From assembly GCF_048128805.1 (NCBI RefSeq), contig NC_136000.1, positions 10,689,354-10,753,353 on the forward strand: DNA of 64,000 nt. Reading direction: 5' to 3'. The notes beneath the pieces are model-generated. The model did not search any database. It saw only the letters and a program-made list of their open reading frames with translations, and was not told where the DNA came from. The DNA comes from Centroberyx gerrardi. Taxonomy: Eukaryota > Chordata > Actinopteri > Beryciformes > Berycidae. Shown piece by piece: positions 23,101 through 35,124 of the stretch. Both the position numbers and the translations under genes were made by a program. Each line of letters begins with the position of its first letter. The first letter of the stretch is position 1.

Positions 23101-25044
23101 TCTCTTTTCTCTCCCTTTCCCTCTCTTTCTCTGTTTGCTCAAGAGGTGTCAAGGATAATGGTGTCTTCAACTCACAAAGCTTTTACCTGAGAATTCGTAT
23201 GTCACTCGCATGCCACCTTTCCAGTTACTGCAGTTGAAGCCATGTAATTCGCACATTCACTGCTCTATTGATTTGTTTGCAATGTTTCTTTCAAACGTCA
23301 GCATGGGCTCTGCCTCTCTGCACTTATTTGAGCTCTTATGGTGGTCTCAGTCCACTGGACAGAGTCCATGTGAGGTGCTGTGCGAGGCTGGGCGCAGGTG
23401 AGCACTCTTTCCCCGGCTTGTGTTGTGCAAACAGAGGCTGTGGAAACGCAACAGGGCCCCTGGAAGAACCACACCAGACAGATCTATGTCTGTCAACTCA
23501 CTGTGGGACACACACACACACACACACACACAAATACACACACAGCGCTGACACCGGCTGCATGTAAAGGTGCCTTTGATCAGAGTCTTTCTCAGATCTT
23601 CAACAGCTTCCCTGCCATTTAGAGCTGTTTACACAACTTCAAACTCTAACAAGCAGAGGGACAAAACCTGAAACACCCATCTGAGGGGCTGGGGAGGATG
23701 TGGAGTGGTGGGGGACTTTTGAAGGAGTTTGTTCAGTTTTTATGTATTCAGTTTCCAGTTCATTGTTATCGCCACTCTTGTTCTCGTTGACTTCATGGTT
23801 GCTGTGATTTTCTTCTTCTCTTACATCTACTTCTTCTTTTTCTCTCTGCCTTCTTCTGCCTTATTTTTCCTTTTTCTCTTATTCTTTAGTTAGTTAGGAC
23901 TTCACTACTACAGTTTTAACGCTCATTCTTGTTATTCCCTAGGATGCTTAGGCTATCTGAATACATTAAGATGCAGCAAAGCTTTACAGCACAAGCATGT
24001 TAATTCACATGACATGTCATCATACAATCTTCACTTCTGTTTTGCCTCCTCTATGTCAATCTCTCTGATTTTGCAGCAATTTCCATGTTACTGCAGCTGC
24101 ACAACAGAGGCAACATGATGAGAGCCGCAATCCATCACAGGCCATATCATGCTTAATAGAGATTCAACAAGGTTTTATGAGCTGCAATATTCGGTGGATA
24201 GTGCTGTAGTGCATATAGGGAAGTGGAGCCAAGGTGGACGGAGGGGAGATCAGAACCGTGTGGGAGTTGTGACGACCGCTTGCTGGGCTCTTACAGCAGC
24301 TCGCAGCCCCCTGATGGGGGTTGGGCGCTAAATGAAGACCACCTGGACTGGGGCTAATCCCCCAAACACCATCCTCCTCCTCGAGACTGCTTCATGGACT
24401 CATGCCACAGGATTTACACAGTTGAGGATTTGAAACAGGCCTGGGAGTTGTTTTGGTTGGGGTGGATGGAGGAGGGAGGCAAGGAGCCGTTCCTCGCAAG
24501 TCTCCAGTCTCTGATGTCATGAACCTGGCGTAGGTCACAGCTCATGACGTTCTACTATATAGAACAGTGTGTTCCATGGAGGCTGTTATTGTGAGTGATG
24601 AATTTATCATCATATAATGTTTTCATATTCAAACTTTCAAATCCCAGGGTCTGCTTTGGATTTGTTCGTGTTGATGGCTTTGTGATTTGGAATTTTTGCT
24701 CAATAAAAGGGCAAAATGGTTCTCATTATGAAATTGTGCATCTGCTTTCTGTCGCACATTTGCACTAGTTTCATGTTCATATCAATTTGGTTTGTGCCAA
24801 ATTCTGTCTGCTGTCAAATCACGGGACTACTACGTGGTTGATAGCATTGTAACGCCAAACGCATGCATGGAGACTTGAGGTCTTCGCTGTAATTGTATTT
24901 AATGAAGATAAGATTTGTGGATACAGGATCTTTTGAAGTTGTGTTTGTGAGATAGTGGCCTGGAACAATAATGATAATGTCAGATTTGACTTTGTTACGC
25001 CACACGTAAATCACATACATCTGTATCGCACACAGACAGGACAC

Positions 25045-25084
<40 letters not shown>

Positions 25085-25394
25085 ACACAGATAACGTGAT
25101 TAAATAGGCCGTGGAGACTGGTTGTCTACACATGTCTCAAGATAGGGTAAAAAATGGGCAGCCGATCGGTGTGGCACCCATTTCCTCCTGGCCACAGGCT
25201 GTCCAGGGACTGGAGAGAGGAAACAAAAAGCACAAAAGACCCCAACGTCCTGTGAGCGATCTTGATTCAAAAGCTGTAGAGAATCGATTGGCTTTGCTGT
25301 GGTGCAGGTAGTGGCAAAAGAGAAGCCTGGATTTTGTCCAATAATGTAGCACAGGTAATGCCATCTATCAAACTTCTGTTGAAAACCCCCTGCT

Positions 25395-25429
<35 letters not shown>

Positions 25430-27070
25430 ATAGGCACAGACACAGTGAATATGCACACACATACACGTGCACAGACTTACACACACAAATATGCATGCAT
25501 ACTCTCTCTGCTTTTTGTCTCTGTATTTCTGTTCTGTCTTTCTCTCTCTATCTCTCTCTTGCTCTCACAGAGTGGTGGGATTTGAACAAAGTGACTACCA
25601 GTGTGCAGTGTGAAATCTCAAGCAGTCTTATCGCAGAGCATTCTGACAACACTAATTTTAGACATGCTAGTATCTGTGAAGCCAGGTTATCTGTGGCTGA
25701 AAGTTCCCCGGACCCTGTGGGAACTGCCAGGCTTCACGGGGGGAGACCCAGGTCTTCATCAAGGGACACCCTGGCACACTGAAACCCTCCTTTGACAGGG
25801 TCAGCTGAGGCAGAGATGGACCACAATGTGTGTGTGTGTGTGCGTGTGTGTGTGTGTGTGTGTGTGGATGCAACACCTCTGTGCTACAAGGCCCTAATCC
25901 TGCCATAAGGGAATGAAATGAGGCGAAAAGCTGAGGGCTCCTTTGTGAAAGCTTAGAATAGCAGTCTGCTCTGTGGGTGTGTAAAGGGATGAGCTCTGCT
26001 TTAGACAGACTGACACTGTTAAAGCCTGTAACTGGTCTGCCATGCCTCATGTACAGCCACTGGTGGTCTCGAACGGTCCTGGGTCAAGCAAAAATCTATA
26101 TCCATTTTGAGAAAAAAAATGTTATATTGTAGTCAAAAGTGTTGAAATGGCTAAAAAGATAAATATGGTTGCACACTTCATGCGAGCAGTTATTTTATCA
26201 TAGTCGGTGCCACTTTTTCAAATGGTGCATATCTTGATTTGGAACAAAGTTCATTTAGATGTTTATTAAAACAGAATTTATTGAAATTAGGACGGCAATG
26301 TTTCATTCAATCAGGGGTTATGATGAAGTAAGTCAGTAAAGGTTTATTTATATAGCACTTTTTAAAACACAGTTACAAAGTGCTGCACACATATTATGGT
26401 GTGATTAGGTAAGAGAGGATAGAAGTGCCAATATTTGAGGTGTAAAGTGAAAAGTATTATAATCAGTAGTGTATTCCAAATTACTGCTCCCTGGGAGCAA
26501 TAAGTAAAATAATATTAGTTTTGAAAATTGTAATGAGTAATGGGTAATGAATAATGCATTTAATCTTTTGAGGAGTGAGCAACACTGCTGTTTTCTAGTG
26601 GATCTACCTTAAAGAAAGCTGTTGTGTTAATTTAGTCCAGATACTGTCTGCACCCCATGGGAGTCTTTTCTCTGGAGCTGAATGTTAATACCCACCTGGT
26701 GACTTGACTGTCTGCCCGATATCTGGTCAATGCCAAATTAACATAGAGGCATGCCTTTATGTGGTTTGCATTAGATGCTTGACTGTCTCCAACAAGATGA
26801 GTCAGAGTGAGGCTGAGGCGTGGGGCGGTGTCGTCAGTAGAGTGCTGTGTGTCACTATAATACAATATGGCAGAACCTTTTCACTGAGAGCTTTGAGCCC
26901 AAATCTCACATTCTCACCTGAGTCCATTTCGTCACACCGAGGATTTTGTTGACATGCTCACTTCAGCAACAAGCATCTTGTTTTATCTTACACTTTTCTC
27001 ACTCATCATAATGTCATGTTCAGTATCAAGTACTGAAACAACTCATAAATGAACAAAAGTACATGATATC
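20200..27070. other. Intergenic, no gene recognised
   Basis: The stretch 20229-20906 is GC-richer and open for 225 codons on the minus strand. Its translation has no domain signature, and the other strand is also open in places, so I do not call a gene. Microsatellites: (CA)n at 23510-23533, 25040-25084 and 25399-25429, and (GT)n at 25827-25866. A short retroposon-tail-like segment lies at 26328-26400. Confidence 0.55.
26328..26400 (-). repeat. Retroposon 3' tail fragment
   Basis: TTTATTTATATAGCACTTTT on the plus strand is the reverse complement of a 3' end frequent in fish LINE/SINE copies (AAAAGTGCTATATAAATAAA). Only this fragment is recognisable. Confidence 0.5.
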
Positions 27071-27077
27071 TTTAATC

Positions 27078-27083
27078 TTTTAT
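27078..27083 (-). terminator. Possible polyadenylation signal of the Siglec-like gene
   Basis: AATAAA on the minus strand, about 420 nt past the stop codon. It is the first canonical hexamer I noticed downstream, and use is inferred. Confidence 0.35.
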
Positions 27084-27503
27084 TGTCCAGTTTGATGTAG
27101 CCTACAGAAGAGTCCAAAATGCTGAACTGCCAACTGAAAATTGCCTTTTAATTGTATCTGAAAGAGCAATGCGAGTATAACACTTACTTTTAACATTTAC
27201 AAAAAAAAATGTGCAGAAAATAGTAATATATAAAAAGTTTTTAAGAGAATAAAATCAGCATCTGGATTAATAACGGGTCTATAAAAGCGTAGTAGGCAAA
27301 GCTGCATACTTTATATGCATACGTGAGAGTCTTGATGTTCTTTAAAGAAGCAGCCCAAAATAAAACAGAAAAAATAAGTGACTAAAAACACCTTAAGAAC
27401 TCACCACACACACGAACACACACATACACACAAACACACATCTAAAAATGTAACTGTCAGCAAAACAAAATGCTACAAAGAGGAACCACATTATGACATG
27501 CAT

Positions 27504-27612
27504 TCATCTGGGCTGTGGAGAAATAGCACTGTACTCTTGCTCAACATCTGCCTTGTCCAAAGAAACATAGGTGTTCTCTTCTTCACGAGATTTCTTCTGT
27601 CTGCTTTTCCCC
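27504..27612 (-). CDS. Siglec-like exon 6 (cytoplasmic tail, ITAM-like)
   Basis: Frame set by the CG|G junction. The tail is GKSRQKKSREEENTYVSLD, then KADVEQEYSAISPQPR and TGA at 27504-27506. Tyr368 (YVSL) and Tyr380 (YSAI) are separated by eight residues, fitting YxxL/I-x6-8-YxxL/I. The residues two before each tyrosine (N, Q) do not fit a strict ITIM. Confidence 0.88.
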
Positions 27613-29999
27613 CTACAAATTTATGAAAGAAAAAATATTGGTAAAGAACATAGTGGGAACCTGATTTAAGCTTTAATGTGTTATGAATTTTGAGATACAA
27701 CACAATTTTGAGATATTGATATCCCTTTGCCTACTTCAGGTTACCAACTTATTTTACTAAGATTTTAAGTGTGATTTTGGTTGTTTATTTGTTTGTATTC
27801 AGAGTCATTTTGCTCTCTTACCGTTTGCAAATGATGATCAGGCTGGACAGGAGGGCCAAGTTAAGGCTTAAGGACAGGCCAGCAGTTATCCAGGGTAGGG
27901 CTGCTTCAAGCTTCTTTCTCCAATCTGACCAGTCTATAGAAATTCAGTAGAGTTTGGACTCCATTAAAAAACCCTTTCAATCAGAATTCTAATCTGTGTT
28001 TACATGATCAGCAACTGGTCAACATCCTTTTACATCAAAATCCTCTGTCCACCATTCTCACTTTACAGTACAGTCTGTGGTGGTATACAGGATTTTGATA
28101 CAAAAGTCTGACTCTGTGTATCCACATATATATTTGAATAGAGCACCACAGGGAGTGTTTTAATGAGAATTATACGTTTGATGATGAAGTTGAGTGAAAA
28201 ATGACTGAAAATTTGTATTTAAAAAGGAACAAAGGAACAAATCCAGTGTTATGATAGTAAAAACGTTTTGATTGATGTACTACCTCATTTGACATTTCAA
28301 GTTGTTTTTATTTTGCATTCTATATGGGATTTTGAGACCAAATTTGAGTATAGAATTTTGTATTAAGAATTAGAATTGTGAAAATTGACTCAAAGCAGTC
28401 GAAAAAAACGAATATGATGCTGGACAACTTCTATGCACTGCTCAGTTATTATACTTATGTCAAACTACTTACATGCTGTGTTGTTTTGCAGAGGAAGGTC
28501 AATCTCCGCATGGCCCAACTCATTACTGCTGATGCATTTGACACTGGTGTTGTGGTACTCAGTAGTCGACATGGCGATGGTGCTGCTCACTGTTCGGACG
28601 CCTCTAGAGCTGCTGACTGAGTATTCTGTGAGGGAGGCCACCGGCCAGATGATCGGCGGTAAGGGAAACCCCTGACTGATGCACACACAGGTCAGGAGCT
28701 CTCCTTCAACTATACACTGGGAGCCATGTAGGAATTTAGGTTGAGCTAGAAAGAAGGAAAGTAAAGGAAAAAGAAAGAAAAGGGGAAAGAATAAGTAAGA
28801 AATAACATTTCACAAGCCCTCCATCGAAATCATATTATTTGCACTTTGTAATGAGATTTTTAAATTGTTGTTTACATTCTCGTATCGAATCCGTACCGTA
28901 TAGATATGGCTTGCTCACACTGGGGCTATGCCATGCTGACATAATATTGTCGATACTCAGTGAAACAAATACTGCAGTATACTTACATTTTACTGTTAGA
29001 GTAAAAGTTGTCTCCACAACGCTGTAATTGTAAACCGCCACACATGTGACGATGGCACTGTGGTCATGTGCTTGGGGAATAAAGTGTAAAATATTTCCAG
29101 TAAGCCACTGAAAATCGCCGGGAAGCAACTCAGAGCGCCCGTCAGCGTTTGTCCATTTCCAGTGGATCCTTGCTGTACCAGTGCATAAAATACTGGCAGA
29201 GCAACTCAGTGTGGCATTTTCTCCTTCCATCAGGGGAGGAACCACAACAACTGGCCTTTGGGTTAATGCTGAAAATAAACAAAACAAGATTATCACCTGC
29301 TGTGATCAAGAAACACTCAATTTGCTCATGCTTGTTGCAACACATGTGGTGACAAACCGGGCTTAACCAAGCTTTAAGGCATATTCAACATTCAGTATAA
29401 TGCACCAAGCGTAAAACATTGCATGTTTTTCTCAGCATATGATGTTATATTCGTACTTTCATGCAATAAAATCAATCCCCATCAAATAATTATACAATTT
29501 TTACTCACCAGATACTGAGATCCGAACCCTCTCTGGAAAAATGTACGTCTGATTACATCTCCATTCTAATTTGAAGCCATACTCATACTCCCCTTGTGGA
29601 AGGCCATGTAGTTTAAAAGTACCTTTCCTGTCAGATTCCAGATCCTGGACAACTTTTGTATTCACATAGTTGTGTGGATCTCCTTTAAACCAAATCTTTG
29701 TGTAGGGGATGGAGATTTTCCTTGTTGGATAGGTAAATTCATATGGGATCACGATGCACTCGCCAGACTCCACTGTAATGTGTTGGGTAACGTTGATTGA
29801 AAACTCCATGCTGTTAGTAATTTCTGCCCAAAAAAAGCAAAATTAGTACAATTTCAGTGATCTATCCAATTTGGGCTATATTCATTCATATTATACTGCA
29901 GTGTAGAATATAGTACATCAAACCTGTGACACATTGACTCTTGAGGCTGCTGGCCCTCATAAAGAAGCAGAGAAACATTGAATAGATCAAAGTCAGCAT
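27504..29999 (-). CDS. Siglec/CD22-like immunoglobulin-superfamily receptor (complete, 6 coding exons)
   Basis: Joining 29924-29999, 29509-29823, 28987-29268, 28473-28745, 27822-27933 and 27504-27612 gives 1167 nt, 388 residues plus stop, with GT-AG introns. The extracellular exons are all phase 1, as usual for Ig genes. The signal peptide is residues 1-25. A V-like domain spans 26-130, two C2-like domains 131-224 and 225-315, a transmembrane helix about 326-350, and the tail 351-388. The layout and domain 1 (WFKGDP, EYEYGF, CNQTYIFPERV) match teleost Siglec/CD22-like or MAG-like proteins, which are leukocyte or glial sialoglycan receptors. Sialic-acid binding is doubtful: domain 1 has tyrosine where the B-strand cysteine is expected, and lysine where Siglecs carry the F-strand arginine. 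The tail has YVSL and YSAI eight residues apart, an ITAM spacing. Exact orthology is uncertain. Confidence 0.88.
27822..27933 (-). CDS. Siglec-like exon 5 (transmembrane segment)
   Basis: The exon encodes WSDWRKKLEAALPWITAG then LSLSLNLALLSSLIIICK. This is a hydrophobic helix of about 24 residues with a single asparagine and no buried lysine or arginine, so pairing with a charged adaptor such as DAP12 is not indicated. Confidence 0.85.
28473..28745 (-). CDS. Siglec-like exon 4 (membrane-proximal C2 Ig domain)
   Basis: This phase 1-1 exon after tttctag reads SQPKFLHGSQCIVEGELLTC, then PPIIWPVAS and TEYHNTSVKCISSNELGHAE. The B and F strand cysteines and the C-strand tryptophan are present. Confidence 0.87.
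28987..29268 (-). CDS. Siglec-like exon 3 (C2 Ig domain)
   Basis: This phase 1-1 exon reads LTQRPVVVVPPLMEGENATL, SCSASILCTGTARIHWKW and HDHSAIVTCVAVYNYS. The Ig core is intact (C...W...C), with an additional cysteine in ILC that Siglec C2 domains often use for an interdomain bond. Confidence 0.88.
29509..29823 (-). CDS. Siglec-like exon 2 (V-like Ig domain)
   Basis: This 315-nt phase 1-1 exon follows tttgggcag. It has several NxT/NxS sequons (NVT, NQT). It reads VESGECIVIPYEFTYP, then KIWFKGDPHNY, EYEYGFKLEWRCNQTY and FPERVRISVS. The canonical B-strand cysteine position is tyrosine. The two cysteines present are in GEC and WRC. Confidence 0.85.
29924..29999 (-). CDS. Siglec-like exon 1 (signal peptide)
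   Basis: ATG at 29999 opens MLTLIYSMFLCFFMRASS, a hydrophobic signal sequence, then LKSQCVT. The donor is CACAG|gtttga, a weak but usable GT. Phase 1 out matches exon 2. Confidence 0.75.
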
Positions 30000-32080
30000 C
30001 CTCTTGCTTTGGCCGAACTGGGGTAAAATAAGTAAAAGTAAATTAAATATTGACAACTGATCCAATCTTACCTTGTATTCATTGAAAGAAATAAAGAAAT
30101 ACTATATATCCATCTCTATTCTCTACTTGAAATTCAAGTCAAATTCAAGTCAGACAATATTTCAAAGATGCAAATGATTCTATCACCAAAGCCTGATTAT
30201 TTTGTAAGCAAAGACTTAAAAATTACTAATATCCTCAGTAATCCACAATGTGTTTTACTTTCATGCCAACAATCATTTGTAAAAATATGTGCCATATTTT
30301 GCAGATCGTGGATATTTCATTTCAGAATCAAACTCTTGTAATATTTCCCCGTTCAGCTCTACTTTTTAACTGAACTTGTTTTAATGCAACAAAGTATTTC
30401 TTAAAACATACTGTTATCATAACATCATACACATTTGTGACAGTAAATATGAATATTTGCAACTTGTGAACTCACCCTTAAATCCCCCGTTGCAGATGTT
30501 TTTTTTTGTTGAGGTCAATTCCTACTAACCTACTGGACATGCAATCGCATTAGATCTGCAATGATGATTTCTTTGGAGTTCTTCTACTGTTGTTTGATGA
30601 TTTCTTCTCTGCGTTCGAAACAACAGGTGGGGAAAAATACCACTTGTATTTTGTTGGATATTACAATGAATCTACAGTAAATTCACATAAAGTGTCACAA
30701 ATGCACAAAATATTAAACAAATTGCAAGCGCTTACAGATCTGCACATAGGTATCTTTGTGTCAGACTGTCTGTTCTGCGTGTCTGTAACTACATGAGTTT
30801 AGAATAGTGATGGTGCTATTTTGGAATAGCGTATTAGGAAGTGGTCATTAACAGGAAACACTGCAGCTACCAAGAATCTAGTCATTTTGCTATGAACATG
30901 AAGAAATGACTAGGGTTTTGGCATTATGTCTTCAGAGAAGCACTTCATTTGGGAGCAGCTGACACAATGAAATCCTATCTGTGTTGTGAGGTGTAAAAGG
31001 TAAAAGGAAAAAAAAAAGTGGAAAATGTTTCTACCATAGGCAGTTTTGCCAGCCACTAGCCACAAGTGTGAAGCCTCAAACCAGAATGAAATAACAAAAG
31101 TAGATTTGGGAAAGCACCTATATCTGCATATGTTTTATGCATGGATTTTTCAAAGAGGAATGAAACCATCACCCTCTTATTCTTATACAATATCCTTTGT
31201 ACCATTGATGATGTACCACTGTCTCCCATAGTTGAAAAAAGAGAAGAGATTCCCACCATGCCCCTTGCTCTTTGATATCATAGGGATGTGCAGCAACATG
31301 AAAAAAAACACAGCAAAAGTGAAAAACATGTCTGTGACTCAAGATTCAAGATTCAATACTTTATTGCATGTTAAAAGAGTTGATTGCAATTTACTGCTTG
31401 TTAAAAACAACAAGACAACCACATATAAACAAGACAATCAGATGTTTATTCAAATACAGATACATACAAAAACATACAATTCCTTTAAAGTGATAACGCT
31501 AAATATTGCACAACCACCCTCCAACAACTACAAATGATTCTATTTTGATCCATATTGTGCTCCTTCAATAAAGTGCTAGCTATGATTGCACTGGCCCCGT
31601 AAAGTGCTAGAGTTCAGGTGCCGAACAGCCTCCAGTTATGTATTGTTCCTAAGGCAAGTAGTTGAACAATTTATACTTTGAAATCTCCTTCCCGAGGGGA
31701 GGAGTTTGAGCAGGAAGTTGGCGAGGTGAGAAGGGTCAGCGAGCACCGTATCTATTGACTTCCTTTAAGATTTTCTTTCTCAGTATTCATAGCAATACTA
31801 AGAAATGATTCTCATTTTGACATACAAGCTCAATCATATGTCTAGAGAATGCAGCTTTGCATTTTATGTCACCATAGATTAGATCCTTTGGTTCTCTGGT
31901 GGCTTTGGAAGAACCTTGTTCATACACATTCACACAGAACTGTTCCAGGCTATAGCGATGGATCCTCTGGCCTGTATCTGTCTGGAAGCAAAAAAAAAAA
32001 CCATTATCTCATAAAATTTTGTGAAATGAGCACAAAGTCTGAAACGCAGATTATGTACTGTGGACACAAATGATGCAAAG
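30000..32080. other. 5' flank of the Siglec-like gene, no other gene
   Basis: AT-rich sequence that should hold the promoter and any non-coding first exon of the Siglec-like gene; neither can be fixed. A decayed non-LTR retrotransposon end occupies 31339-31760. No further Ig-domain exons were found. Confidence 0.5.
31339..31760 (-). repeat. Non-LTR retrotransposon 3' remnant
   Basis: On the minus strand LANFLLKLLPSGRRFQSI is encoded near 31730-31675, resembling the LLPSGRR stretch near the carboxyl end of fish LINE polymerases. The tail near 31340 reads AATAAAGTATTGAATCTTGA. The frame is broken in between and no complete polymerase remains. Confidence 0.55.
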
Positions 32081-32084
32081 ATTA

Positions 32085-33290
32085 GGCCTATGTTCCTCCG
32101 CCACGAATTGGATTCTGTGACAATAACACAAATTGGACATGCCATTTTCACCGAAAGGTTGGTTAAGGTTAGGGTTAAAGGAATAGTTCACCCAAAAATG
32201 AAAATTCAGTCATTATCTAGTCACCCCCATGCCAGTAGAAAATCGGGTAAAGTTTCTTAATCCATAAAACAGTCCCTGAGATCCCTGGAAGATCATAGTT
32301 CAGACTTAAAAAAATAACAGAAAATAACCATAAAATGGCTCCATGCAGCTCTCCCAAGATAATCCAAGTCTCTTGAAGCCAGCAGATCTCAACATTTACA
32401 CCTCTATTTAGCTGAAATCGCCACTCTAGCTGTTAGGCTATTTCAAAATACGGTTTGCTGCACCCCGGCCTCAATAGGTAAGACTTTGTATTTAATCGTC
32501 AAATTCAATAAGTCAACACCCATATTAATGTTTGATGTCATAATGATAATGACAAATGCCATAAAATGTGACATTTTTAACTATAAACGCTGCATGTATT
32601 ACACTGTGCAGAATACATTCAGAACAAAGAGTAAAGTAGACATCAAACAATAATATGGGTGAGCTGACTTATTGAATTTGACAATTAAATACAAAGTAAT
32701 TGGTTTAAAACAGTATTTCTACCTATTTTAAAATCTTGCGCTTTTATTTTGAAGGCTAAACGGTCAAACCTGACAGATTTTGAAATAACAGCTAAATAAT
32801 GGTGTAAATGGTCTTTTCAAGTCAGTTTGGGGTCTGCTGGCTTCAAGAGACTTGGATTATCTTGGGAGAGCTGCATGGAGCCATTTTATGGTTATTTTCT
32901 GTTATTTTTTGAAGTTTGAAGCATGGTCTGAAGACAGGTCTATAACTGCAGTTGTTTTGGAGAAAGCTGCATTGTACTTCTTCCAGGGATCTCCGGGACT
33001 GTTTTATGGACTAAGATAACCGTTGTTCTACTGGCATGGGGGTGAGTAGATAATGACTGAATTTGCATTTTTGGGTGAACTATTCCTTTAAGGTTACAGG
33101 GTTAGGGTTACGGTTAAGGTTAGGCAACTAAAACAACTGTATTTAAGGTTTGAGATAATGTTACAGTTAGGTTTAGGCAACTAAAACAACTTGGTTAAGG
33201 CTGGGGAAAGGCTTTGGTCATAGAACTGTTAAAACCCCACCGATTCCACCGGCGGGACCATCATTACATATGCATGTTGCGCACCCAAGC
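32085..33290. repeat. Interspersed repeat rich in GGTTAGG, split by an inserted element
   Basis: GGTTGGTTAAGGTTAGGG to the left of 32179 and GGTTACAGGGTTAGGG, then GGCAACTAAAACAACT (twice, about 60 bp apart) to the right of 33091 look like one repeat interrupted by the fold-back element. The GGTTAGG words are irregular and not telomeric arrays. Confidence 0.5.
32179..33087. mobile_element. Fold-back DNA transposon (MITE) with TTAA target duplication
   Basis: The ends are AGGAATAGTTCACCCAAAAA and its complement, flanked by TTAA at 32175-32178 and 33088-33091. The outer 59-60 bp of the two arms match with two differences. Complementarity continues inward with a few indels (AATCCAAGTCTCTTGAAGCC versus its complement near 32845) almost to a central loop around 32542-32636, so most of the element can form one long hairpin. 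It contains no transposase. TTAA suggests a Kolobok- or piggyBac-type source. Confidence 0.85.
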
Positions 33291-33654
33291 TTTGCTCAAA
33301 CCCACAGAACTTTATTTTAAATTCTAGTCAAGATCCCAAGGTTTCCAAAGATACCAAATATGTCATGCTGAATTACAGGGTAACGTGTATAAAATGATGC
33401 ACAAACATCTAGATTTTTTCCATTTCATGTAATGGTACAGCCATAAAAAGTGTTGTATTTGAATATTTCACTCAATATATGCAGCTAGAGCTTCAAGAAA
33501 GTGTTGAAATGAGCAGATACAGAATATGGATGTGACATTGCCTTACAGTATGGAAAAAAACGTCTTTTCTAACTTTATTTAAGGGGAAAGCCAGGGTGCA
33601 AAAGGTTAAATAAGATAAAACTTTTGCTAAAAATGAAAACTTCACTCAAGTTAT

Positions 33655-33725
33655 AAATCTCCTAGCTAGGAATTGAACCCGGGTTGTCAGAGTTACGCCC
33701 ATCCACCACCCCAACCACCTCACTC
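33655..33725 (-). repeat. tRNA-like SINE or tRNA pseudogene fragment
   Basis: On the minus strand CCCGGGTTCAATTCC fits a polymerase III B box and lies downstream of a GGTGGTTGGGGTGGTGG stretch. No cloverleaf can be folded, so this is not a functional tRNA gene. Confidence 0.35.
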
Positions 33726-34325
33726 TTACTTTCCACCACTCCATTTCAATGTCACATTACTTGCTGTTTACAGTGTCTTATTCATGGTGGGAGCATGTAT
33801 TTGTCTTTCTTCTCGTGCAGGTAGACAGTCGTCCATGTCCATAAATTCCCATCCAAGCCATGTATTTTCAGATTGTCTGTGAGGCAAATCTAAACATTTA
33901 TCTTGTATTTCCTAGCCTCTCATGATATCATCTGGCTTACATATTTGGCTGTCTCTGCTGTCAACAGAATGTAAAAGGGTGAGAATGAATATGTTTTGCA
34001 ATGCTAACAGCCATACAGAGATACTTGCAGCAACACTAGCTGTTTAGACGTACCCGAATGGTGTGTGCATGTCGTGTGTATCTATTAGCAGCGGAGCAGG
34101 GAGCTCAATTTACTTGGAGAGCACTCAAGGACATTCCCCCAGGCTAAGCTTGTCTTCTATGGGGATCCTTGATGGAAGTAGAGACCCCCTTATGCCAAAC
34201 TGTCATTGGGCAGCAGTATTATCTATTTCCATGTGACCTCACTGTTATTTTTGTTTCAGTTCACAAATAGTGCAGCAGTTGTCCCGCCTGTGGCCTTTGG
34301 GGATTTATTGCATGATCCAGTAATT

Positions 34326-34393
34326 CTTCTTCTTCTTCTTCTTCTTCTTCTTCTTCTTCTTCTTCTTCTTCTTCTTCTTCTACTTCTTCTTCT
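34326..34393. repeat. (CTT)n microsatellite
   Basis: About 22 CTT units with one interruption (CTACTT). The polyleucine frame across it is an artefact. Confidence 0.95.
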
Positions 34394-35124
34394 CCAGAAC
34401 ATGGAAATCACTTGTAAAATATGAATGTATATCATGGGTCTGAGTGCTTATGGGTAGATGCAAAGTTCACTTGTGTGCCAAATGTGCGTGGGTGTATGGT
34501 AACTTTGGTTTGGTTTGGTTCTGGTGTGAAAACTGAGCCTTGCCCTAGTAGATGCCAATCCTCATAGGACAGCTAATAGGCAGGGGAACAGGAAATGTAA
34601 GGATGCATGTGTGGGTGCGCATACAGGCTTGTTTTTGTGCATGAGCTTTTGTCTATGTGAAGAGAATGTATGTCATCTCTAGGCTTGAAGCCATCAAGTA
34701 GGAAGCGCATAGAGTAAACGAATTTCCCCCTGAGCTCTGGGATATCTAAACATCACCTGTTGACCCTGACATACTGAGACTGATTGAATTGAGAAGTTGG
34801 CTAGCATGTCTGTGTATGTTTGTATATGTGTGTGTTCGTGTGTGTGTGTCTGAGAGAGAGAGAGGGAGAAAGAGAGAGTGAGGCAGAGGAGAGACCTCAT
34901 AGTGAGGACGTGATTGAGTGTCCACATGAGAAATGATAGTTTGAGAGACGCGTTTGAGTGTTGAGGAAAGCTACAGCTGAGAGATAGTGAGGCATTTCAA
35001 TGAAGTATACTGCAGAAGATAGAGACATGGAAAGCTTAATCTAATTAATTCCCCATCACCAGATGTAGGACCACGATAGACACATCTATATCTATCACAT
35101 CTGTTAGCTGTTTCCATGTGAAAG

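Noticed and set aside
27822..27933. WSDW near the membrane of the Siglec-like protein, resembling the cytokine-receptor WSXWS box
   Set aside because: The motif is incomplete and lies beside the transmembrane helix. The upstream domains are Ig-like, not fibronectin type III.
32156..33130. GGTTAGGG words suggesting interstitial telomere repeats
   Set aside because: Units are irregular and mixed with GGTTAAGG and GGCAACTAAAACAACT, typical of an interspersed repeat rather than a TTAGGG array.
33655..33725. Possible tRNA gene from the B-box-like GGGTTCAATTCC
   Set aside because: No acceptor stem or cloverleaf can be folded and there is no matching A box at proper spacing.
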